Shown: positions 22,310-28,009 of the stretch, piece after piece
Numbering within the stretch: position 1 is the stretch's first letter
Layout: each line of letters starts with the position of its first letter
From: an uncultured Collinsella sp.
GTDB taxonomy: Bacteria; Actinomycetota; Coriobacteriia; Coriobacteriales; Coriobacteriaceae
Direction: 5' to 3'
NCBI GenBank assembly: GCA_902494935.1
Contig: CABUVH010000008.1
Coordinates: 1-28,009 of the forward strand
Length of the DNA: 28,009 nucleotides
Notes under the pieces: model-generated
Databases searched by the model: none
What the model was told of the DNA's origin: nothing
What the model saw: only the letters and a program-made list of their open reading frames with translations
Position numbers and translations under genes: made by a program

Positions 22310-23548
22310 ATGGGTTGCAATCAAATCCTGGACCGTTATATCGAGCAGTTGATCGAAACCTCTACGCCGCAGGCGCCGGCTTGGAATATCGAAAAGATTC
22401 GCGCCGGCAAGGAGAACACCTGGAACTATATCGACGGCTGCATGATCAAGGCGCTCATCGAGCTGTACGAGATCACGGGTGAGCAGCGCTACCTGACCTT
22501 TGCCGATGACTACATCGATTTCTTTGTCCAGGACGACGGTACCATCAAGCATTACAACCCGCAGGATTACAACCTCGATAACGTCAATGCGGGCAAGACC
22601 CTCTACAAGCTCTATGACCTGGTGGGCAAGCCCAAGTACCGTGCCGCCATGGACACCATCTACCGCCAGCTCGAGACCCAGCCGCGCACCAAAGAAGGCG
22701 TGTTTTGGCACAAGGCCGTCTATCCCAACCAGATCTGGCTCGATGGCATGTATATGGCCCAGCCGTTCTACATGCAGTACGAGCTGAGCTTCCACAACCG
22801 TCGTGCCTGTTCGGACAGCTTCCATATGTTCCAGGTCGTGCATGACCTGATGCGCAACCCCCTCAACGGTCTGTACTATCACGCTTACGACGCGAGCCGC
22901 AAACAGTTCTGGTGCGACCCGGTCACCGGCCTTTCGGCCAACTTCTGGCTGCGCGCCGAGGGCTGGTTTGCCATGGCACTCATCGATACCTGGGAGCTCA
23001 TGCCGCCTTCGATGTCAGCCGAGAAGGACGAGATTCGCAAGATGTTCCACGACCTGATCGACGCCATGCTGCCGTATCAGGACGAGAAGACCGGCATGTG
23101 GCATCAGGTCATCAACCTGCCCAATATCGCCCCCAACTACCTGGAGGAGTCGGGCAGCGCCATCTTTGCCAACGCCATCATGAAGGGCGTGCGTCTGGGC
23201 GTGCTGGGCGAGCGTTACTACCAGTACGGCCGTCGCGCCTTCGACGGCATCTGCGAGACCTGCCTGTCCGAGTATGACGGGCAGCTGGCGCTCGACAACA
23301 TCTGCCTGGTCGCGGGCTTGGGAAACACCGCGCACCGCGAAGGCACGTTTGATTACTACATGAGCGAGCCCGTGGTCAAAAATGATGCAAAGGGTGTGGC
23401 GCCGCTGGTGCTTGCCTATATCGAGACCATGCATCACGACAAGCTGGCCGGTAAGCGCGATCCGCTCGCCCCCTCGGGCGTGTGCTCCATCGAGGACCCG
23501 TTTGGCGGATACACCCCGGGCATCAACGCTCATAAGGGATGTGAATAG
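22310..23548 (+). CDS. GH105 unsaturated (rhamno)galacturonyl hydrolase
   Basis: A 412-residue (alpha/alpha)6-barrel hydrolase of the YteR/YesR family, releasing 4,5-unsaturated galacturonate from the non-reducing end of fragments made by pectin or rhamnogalacturonan lyases. The catalytic segment NQIWLDGMYMAQPFYMQY carries Asp145, matching Asp143 of YteR. ENTWNYIDGCMIKAL and GMWHQVINLPN also fit the family. The ATG at 22310 follows GAGGGG; another in-frame ATG at 22292 has no ribosome site. No signal peptide, so cytoplasmic. It heads a transcript with its own operator pair and is followed, one base after the stop codon, by the TIM-barrel isomerase gene. No lyase is encoded here, so its substrates must come from other bacteria or other loci. 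Confidence 0.93.
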   Translation: MGCNQILDRYIEQLIETSTPQAPAWNIEKIRAGKENTWNYIDGCMIKALIELYEITGEQRYLTFADDYIDFFVQDDGTIKHYNPQDYNLDNVNAGKTLYKLYDLVGKPKYRAAMDTIYRQLETQPRTKEGVFWHKAVYPNQIWLDGMYMAQPFYMQYELSFHNRRACSDSFHMFQVVHDLMRNPLNGLYYHAYDASRKQFWCDPVTGLSANFWLRAEGWFAMALIDTWELMPPSMSAEKDEIRKMFHDLIDAMLPYQDEKTGMWHQVINLPNIAPNYLEESGSAIFANAIMKGVRLGVLGERYYQYGRRAFDGICETCLSEYDGQLALDNICLVAGLGNTAHREGTFDYYMSEPVVKNDAKGVAPLVLAYIETMHHDKLAGKRDPLAPSGVCSIEDPFGGYTPGINAHKGCE

Positions 23549-23549
23549 C

Positions 23550-24455
23550 ATGGGGGCTGTTACTCCGGGCGTACGTTTGCACGACCTTCCGCAGGGGACC
23601 GTCGAGGAACGCATTCGCATGGCGGGAGAGCTGGGCTTTTCGTGCATTCAGCTGCCAAGCAAGGTGCTCTATGCATCGATGGGGATCGATCGAGGCGGCC
23701 TGACCCGCGAGCTTGCCGATCATTTGCGTGCGGTGCTCGACGAGGCGGGCGTTTCGGTCGCCGTGCTCGGCTGCTATAAGAATTTGGCGACGCCCGATCG
23801 CCAACAGCTCATGGATAACTATGCCGAGTACGAGGCATGCCTGAACTTTGCCCAGATGCTCGGCGGATGCCCGGTTGGCACCGAGACCGGTCGCCCCAAT
23901 GCGCAGAACCGCGTCGCGGACGACCGCATGACCGACGAGGCACTCGATGCGTTTGCAGACGGACTTGCACACGTCTGCGATCGGGCCGAGGCCGTGGGCG
24001 GTCAGGTTCTAATTGAGCCCGGTTGGAACGAGACGGTCAACACGCCAGATCGCTGCCGTGAGGTGCTGGAGCGCGTCTCGAGTCCGTCGCTCGGCGTGAT
24101 CTATGACCCAGTGTCGCTGCTGCACCCCAGCGTCGTTGACGAAGCGCAGGAAATCACCGCGCGCATGCTCTATTTATGCGGCAGCAAGATCCGCGCGCTG
24201 CACGCCAAGGATTTTGAGGTCGTCGACAACGAGGACGAAGCCGGTTGGTGCGACGGTACGGGTTCACGTCTGGTGTGTCATGGCGTGGGCGAGACGGGAC
24301 GATATGACTTTGAGCCCGTGGTGGCCTGGGCGGCTGCCGCCTGCCCTGGGATTCCTTGCGTGGTCGAGAACAGCGTGCCGGCGACGGCGACTGACTGCCT
24401 GGCGACACTCGAGCACATGTCCGGTCGCTGCGGGGCTTCGCATCGCGAGTTATAG
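23550..24455 (+). CDS. Sugar phosphate isomerase/epimerase-like TIM barrel protein
   Basis: A 301-residue xylose-isomerase-like (AP endonuclease 2 fold) TIM barrel. It opens with VRLHDLPQGTVEERIRMAGELGFSCIQLP, and the metal-ligand pattern is suggested by VLIEPGWNE, VIYDPVSLLHP, LHAKDF and PCVVENS. The ATG at 23550 lies one base after the GH105 stop codon, with AAGGGA inside the GH105 end, so the two are translationally coupled. Members of this fold isomerise or epimerise many sugars and ketoacids, and the substrate cannot be read from the sequence. Its tight link to GH105 suggests a step on the unsaturated uronate or another released sugar. Confidence 0.82.
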   Translation: MGAVTPGVRLHDLPQGTVEERIRMAGELGFSCIQLPSKVLYASMGIDRGGLTRELADHLRAVLDEAGVSVAVLGCYKNLATPDRQQLMDNYAEYEACLNFAQMLGGCPVGTETGRPNAQNRVADDRMTDEALDAFADGLAHVCDRAEAVGGQVLIEPGWNETVNTPDRCREVLERVSSPSLGVIYDPVSLLHPSVVDEAQEITARMLYLCGSKIRALHAKDFEVVDNEDEAGWCDGTGSRLVCHGVGETGRYDFEPVVAWAAAACPGIPCVVENSVPATATDCLATLEHMSGRCGASHREL

Positions 24456-24494
24456 CATTGGCTTTTGCCGTGTCGGCAGATTGAGATTACCTGT

Positions 24495-24532
24495 ATGGGG
24501 GCGGCGGTGAAGGGTCTTTATCGTCGCCCCAT
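24495..24532 (+). other. Hairpin in the leader of the GltD-like gene
   Basis: ATGGGG and the following GCGGCG (24495-24506) can pair with CGTCGCCCCAT (24522-24532) with one bulged base and one wobble. No T tract follows, so it is more likely a leader structure or a weak end of the previous transcript than a proper terminator. Confidence 0.35.
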
Positions 24533-24558
24533 TGGATTGCATTAAAAAGGGGAGTTGC

Positions 24559-25776
24559 GTGGCTATCCACATTGTCGAAGAGGCGAATCGTTGCCTGGGT
24601 TGTAAAAGGGCGTTCTGTCAGATTGAGGGCTGTCCAGTTCAGACGCCTATTCCGCAGGTCATCGACCTGTTCAAGCAGCGTCGTCTAGAAGAGGCGGGCG
24701 AGCTACTGTTCCAGAACAATCCCATGAGCGCGGTCTGCTCCATGGTGTGCAATCATTCGGGCCAGTGCGAGGGCGCTTGCATTCAGGGCCGTAAGGGCAC
24801 ACCCGTGCATTTTTCGAGCATCGAGCACTACATCTCCACAGCGTATTTAGATCGTAAGGAGTGGACGCCCGCGCCGTCGTGTGGCAAACAGGTTGCTGTG
24901 GTCGGTTCCGGTCCCGCCGGTATTACCGTGGCCATTAAGATGGCCCAGCTGGGCTGTGCCGTCACGGTATTTGAACAGCGCCCCGAGATCGGCGGTGTGC
25001 TGGAATACGGTATCCCCGAGTTCCGCCTGCCCCGTGCGCTCGTACAAAAGTACCGTCACGTGATGTGCTCGCTTGGCGTGCGCGTGCGCCCCTCGACCAC
25101 CATCGGCGGCGCACTGCACATCGATGACCTGCTACGTGACGGCTACGACGCGGTCTTTGTCGGTACCGGTACCTGGCGAGCTCGAAAGTTGGGTATTCCC
25201 GGCGAGTCGCGCGGCAACGTGCTGTTTGGCATCGATTACCTGGTCGATCCCGCGAGCGTGGCAATCGGGCAGAACGTGGCGGTCATCGGTGCCGGCAATG
25301 TTGCCATGGATGTTGCCCGCACAGCCCTGCGCTCGGGCGCTCGCAAGGTCACCGTGTATGCCCGCTCGCGCCATATCTCGGCCATCGACGACGAGGTCGA
25401 GCTGACCGAGCTCGATGGTGCCGAGATTGTGTGCGGCAAGGCGATCTGTGCCATCGACGATAACGGTCCGGTCTTCGAGACGGCTATCTTCGACGAGGAG
25501 AATAACGTGGTGGGGTACGAGGAAGAGCTCGACCATGCGTCTGCCGACACAGTTGTGATTGCGGCTTCGCAGGTGCCCAAAGACAAGCTTGTGCTTACGA
25601 CGGGTGGTCTGGAGACCGACCATCGCGGCCTGCTTTCGGTCGATGAATGCGGTATGACCACCGTGCCTGGCGTCTTTGCCGCCGGCGACGTGGTTAACGG
25701 CCCGCTCACCGTGGTTCATGCCGTGGCAGGCGCCAAGCTCGCCGTCGAAGGCATGACTGCCTATTTGGGTCTCTAA
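24559..25776 (+). CDS. GltD/NfnL-like NAD(P)-binding Fe-S flavoprotein
   Basis: A 405-residue oxidoreductase of the glutamate synthase small-subunit type. The N-terminal helical domain has two Cys groups for [4Fe-4S] clusters (Cys12, 15, 20, 25 and Cys60, 64, 70, 74), followed by an FAD site GSGPAG (116-121) and an NAD(P) site GAGNVAMD (about 244). The frame opens upstream from a TTG at 24532, but GTG at 24559 is preceded by AAAAGGGGAG and starts the conserved IHIVEEANRCLGC stretch. No glutamate synthase large subunit or NfnS partner is beside it, so it may deliver electrons from NAD(P)H to another enzyme; the next gene is a large flavoprotein in a separate transcript. Function beyond electron transfer is open. 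Confidence 0.85.
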   Translation: MAIHIVEEANRCLGCKRAFCQIEGCPVQTPIPQVIDLFKQRRLEEAGELLFQNNPMSAVCSMVCNHSGQCEGACIQGRKGTPVHFSSIEHYISTAYLDRKEWTPAPSCGKQVAVVGSGPAGITVAIKMAQLGCAVTVFEQRPEIGGVLEYGIPEFRLPRALVQKYRHVMCSLGVRVRPSTTIGGALHIDDLLRDGYDAVFVGTGTWRARKLGIPGESRGNVLFGIDYLVDPASVAIGQNVAVIGAGNVAMDVARTALRSGARKVTVYARSRHISAIDDEVELTELDGAEIVCGKAICAIDDNGPVFETAIFDEENNVVGYEEELDHASADTVVIAASQVPKDKLVLTTGGLETDHRGLLSVDECGMTTVPGVFAAGDVVNGPLTVVHAVAGAKLAVEGMTAYLGL

Positions 25777-25791
25777 CATATCCCATCCATT

Positions 25792-25863
25792 AGTTGCGGT
25801 GAAATACGGACTGTTTTGGCTGTCAAAAGCCTCGATTGCTCCGTATTCCACCGCAACTTTTTT
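25792..25863 (+). terminator. Long-stem terminator after the GltD-like gene
   Basis: AGTTGCGGTG (25792-25801) and AATACGGA (25803-25810) pair with TCCGTATT (25840-25847) and CACCGCAACT (25849-25858), one A-C mismatch, around a 29-base loop that contains TTTTG/CAAAA as an inner stem. A run of six T follows. Confidence 0.88.
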
Positions 25864-25976
25864 GTGAGGATCGGGATTGAAAGTGGGGAGTGCGAGCGAG
25901 TACGAATGCGGCGGATACTGATACGATAGGTACGTCAGCAACTGCCGCCGAGCGGCTCAAATGAAAGGAACCCTGG

Positions 25977-27926
25977 ATGGAGTCCTCCGCCTACCCGATG
26001 CTCTTTAGTCCGATCAAGGTCGGTACGACCGAGGTCAAGAACCGCGTCTTTATGCCGCCGGTGTCCACGAACCTGGCCGATCATGGTTATGTGACCGACG
26101 ACTTGGTCGATCATTACTGTGCCCGTGCCAAGGGCGGCGTTGGCCTGATCATCACCGAGGTCGTGACGGTCGAGCCTACCTATACCTATTTGCCGGGTGA
26201 CATGTGCTGCTACGACGACACGTTTATCCCCGGCTGGGAAAAGCTCGCCGCGGCCGTCCACAAGTATGGCTGCAAGATCATGCCGCAGCTCTTCCACCCC
26301 GCCTACATGGCCTTTAACATTCCGGGCACGCCGCGCCTGATCGCCCCGTCCTTTGTGGGCCCGTCCTATGCCCGCGAGGCGCCGCGTCCTATCACGGTCG
26401 ACGAGATCCACGAGCTCACGCATCAGTTTGGCGACGCTGCCGTGCGTATGCAGAAGGCCGGCGTCGATGGCGTCGAGGTCCATGCGGCGCACGCCCACGG
26501 TATGCTCGGCGGCTTTTTGACTCCGCTCTACAACAAGCGTACCGATGAGTACGGCGGCTCGCTCGACGCCCGCATGCGCTTCTTGCTCGAGGTCATCGCC
26601 GAGATTCGCGAGCGCTGCGGCAAGGACTTTATCATCGACGTCCGCATCTCGGGCGATGAGTACACCGATGGCGGTCTGACCCTCAACGACATGATCTACG
26701 TCTCGCGTCGCCTGGAGAAGGCCGGCGTCGACATGATTCATGTGTCGGGCGGCACCACCATCAAGCGCGGTTCCGCGATTCCTGCCGCCGGCACGCAGCA
26801 GGCCTCGCACGCTGCCTGCTCGCGCGAGATCAAAAAGCACGTCAACATTCCCGTCGCCACCGTCGGACGTATCAACGAGGCCTGGATCGCCGAGGAGCTG
26901 ATCGAGGACGGCGCTGCTGACATCTGCATGATGGGCCGCGCCAATCTGTGCGATGCCGAGTTCTGCAATAAGGCCGCTGCCGGCAACGCCGACGACATCC
27001 GCCCCTGCATCGGCTGCCTGCGCTGCCTGAACGGCATTATGTTTGGCAAGCGCATCTCCTGCACCGTCAATCCCGATGTTGAGCGCGACGAGGCCGGCTA
27101 CGAGCCTGCCGCCGAGGCCAAGAACGTACTGGTTGTGGGCGCTGGTCCTGCGGGCATGGAGGCAGCCTACATTGCTGCCAAGCGCGGCCACAACGTAGTG
27201 CTCGTGGATAAGCAGGACGAGCCGGGTGGCGAGATGCGCATCGCGGCCGTTCCGCCGGCAAAGCAGGAACTCACCCGCGTGATCAAGTATCAGTACCGCC
27301 GTCTTGCTGAGGCGGGCGTGAAGTGCGTATTTGGCACCGAGCTTACTGCCGAGGACATTCAGCGTGACTACGCCGGCTACGAGGTCGTCCTGGCCTATGG
27401 CGCCGAGCCCATCGCCCCGGCCTTCATGCAGGGATTTAAGCAGGTCATGACAGCTGACGACCTGTTGGGCGGCAAGGCTTTCCCGGGCAAGAAGATTGTC
27501 ATCGTGGGCGGCGGCACCGTCGGTTGCGAGACGGCCGACTACCTGGCCCCGTTGGTCAACGATCTGTCGCCGGCCAATCGCGACGTCACCGTCATCGAGA
27601 TGACCAAGACGCTCGCCGCCAACGAGGGCGGCGCCGGTCGCGCGGTGCTCATCACGCGCATGCTCTCCAAGGGCGTTCACGTGCTGACCGAGGCCAAGGT
27701 GACCGAGATTACCGAGGATGCCATCAGCTACGAAAAGGACGGCGAGATCCACACCATCGCCGATGCCGATACGCTGGTACTTGCCATGGGCTATCGTCCC
27801 AATACCAAGTTGGCCGACGACCTTGCTGCAGCCGGCGTTACCACCCACGTGTTGGGCGATGCCAACAAGTGCGGCAACATCCGCGACGCCATCGGCGATG
27901 GCTACAAGGTTGCTTGCGAGCTCTAG
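25977..27926 (+). CDS. Old Yellow Enzyme/2,4-dienoyl-CoA reductase-type FMN-FAD-FeS oxidoreductase
   Basis: A 649-residue enzyme with the layout of FadH, BaiCD/BaiH and related ene-reductases: an N-terminal FMN TIM barrel (about 5-340), a [4Fe-4S] motif CIGCLRC with Cys344, 347, 350 and 362, an FAD domain with GAGPAG (388-393), and an NAD(P) site GGGTVGCE (about 507-514). Such enzymes reduce activated C=C bonds of fatty acids, bile acids, steroids or plant phenolics; the substrate here is not known. In the segment where the family has HGAHGYL with its catalytic Tyr, this protein reads HAAHAHGML, so the tyrosine position appears to be His174 with one extra residue. The ATG at 25977 follows AAAGGA. 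The gene lies alone after the terminator at 25792-25863. Confidence 0.92.
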   Translation: MESSAYPMLFSPIKVGTTEVKNRVFMPPVSTNLADHGYVTDDLVDHYCARAKGGVGLIITEVVTVEPTYTYLPGDMCCYDDTFIPGWEKLAAAVHKYGCKIMPQLFHPAYMAFNIPGTPRLIAPSFVGPSYAREAPRPITVDEIHELTHQFGDAAVRMQKAGVDGVEVHAAHAHGMLGGFLTPLYNKRTDEYGGSLDARMRFLLEVIAEIRERCGKDFIIDVRISGDEYTDGGLTLNDMIYVSRRLEKAGVDMIHVSGGTTIKRGSAIPAAGTQQASHAACSREIKKHVNIPVATVGRINEAWIAEELIEDGAADICMMGRANLCDAEFCNKAAAGNADDIRPCIGCLRCLNGIMFGKRISCTVNPDVERDEAGYEPAAEAKNVLVVGAGPAGMEAAYIAAKRGHNVVLVDKQDEPGGEMRIAAVPPAKQELTRVIKYQYRRLAEAGVKCVFGTELTAEDIQRDYAGYEVVLAYGAEPIAPAFMQGFKQVMTADDLLGGKAFPGKKIVIVGGGTVGCETADYLAPLVNDLSPANRDVTVIEMTKTLAANEGGAGRAVLITRMLSKGVHVLTEAKVTEITEDAISYEKDGEIHTIADADTLVLAMGYRPNTKLADDLAAAGVTTHVLGDANKCGNIRDAIGDGYKVACEL

Positions 27927-28009
27927 TCAACCCCTTGGTGCATGTGAGGCCTATCCCCGCGGCGTCAGTCGGTAGATAGCAAAAAGCGGCGGTCGTCCCG
28001 TACATGGGA

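Overview
The window reads as a chromosomal stretch of a high-GC gut actinobacterium of the Coriobacteriia, most likely Collinsella or a close relative. This is an inference from GC-rich codon use, strong AGGAGG-type ribosome sites and the gene families present; no marker gene was available for placement. There is no integrase, transposase, CRISPR array, tRNA or rRNA.

Left part (1-5640). Bases 1-207 hold nothing I can assign. On the minus strand lie larB, larC and a TetR regulator, packed as one operon (nickel-pincer cofactor synthesis), then serB (phosphoserine phosphatase). Diverging on the plus strand are aspS (aspartyl-tRNA synthetase), with a structured leader and a strong terminator, and a small HPr-like phosphocarrier with Asp at position 46 in place of the usual regulatory serine.

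Iron block (5780-9254). Two FeoA proteins, FeoB and a small Cys-rich FeoB-associated membrane protein form a ferrous-iron uptake locus. It carries a 15-bp perfect inverted repeat before the first feoA, a DtxR-like box before feoB, and a 10-mer shared between the first operator and the leader of the Cys-rich gene.

Pectin/galacturonate block (9352-24455). A LacI-family regulator precedes uxaC-uxaB-uxaA (galacturonate to 2-keto-3-deoxygluconate), a GPH-type symporter, an intracellular GH28 polygalacturonase-like enzyme, a pectin methylesterase fused to an alpha/beta-hydrolase esterase, an SGNH esterase, a GH105 unsaturated uronyl hydrolase and a TIM-barrel isomerase. Seven copies of a LacI-type operator (core TGAACGTTCA) lie before uxaC, the symporter and GH105, paired 38-41 bp apart at each promoter. 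None of the enzymes shows a signal peptide, so the picture is import of short, methylated and acetylated pectin fragments followed by cytoplasmic de-esterification and hydrolysis. The final kinase and aldolase (kdgK, kdgA) and a recognisable KduI/KduD are not in the window.

Right part (24559-27926). A GltD/NfnL-like flavoprotein is followed, after a strong hairpin terminator, by a large Old-Yellow-Enzyme/2,4-dienoyl-CoA-reductase-type flavoprotein in which the usual catalytic tyrosine appears to be histidine. The last 83 bases hold nothing I can assign.

The most unusual items are the compact pectin regulon with its two conserved promoter modules, the cytoplasmic PME-esterase fusion, the LarC without its second domain, the HPr D46 substitution, and a 250-bp inverted-repeat element directly after the LacI gene.
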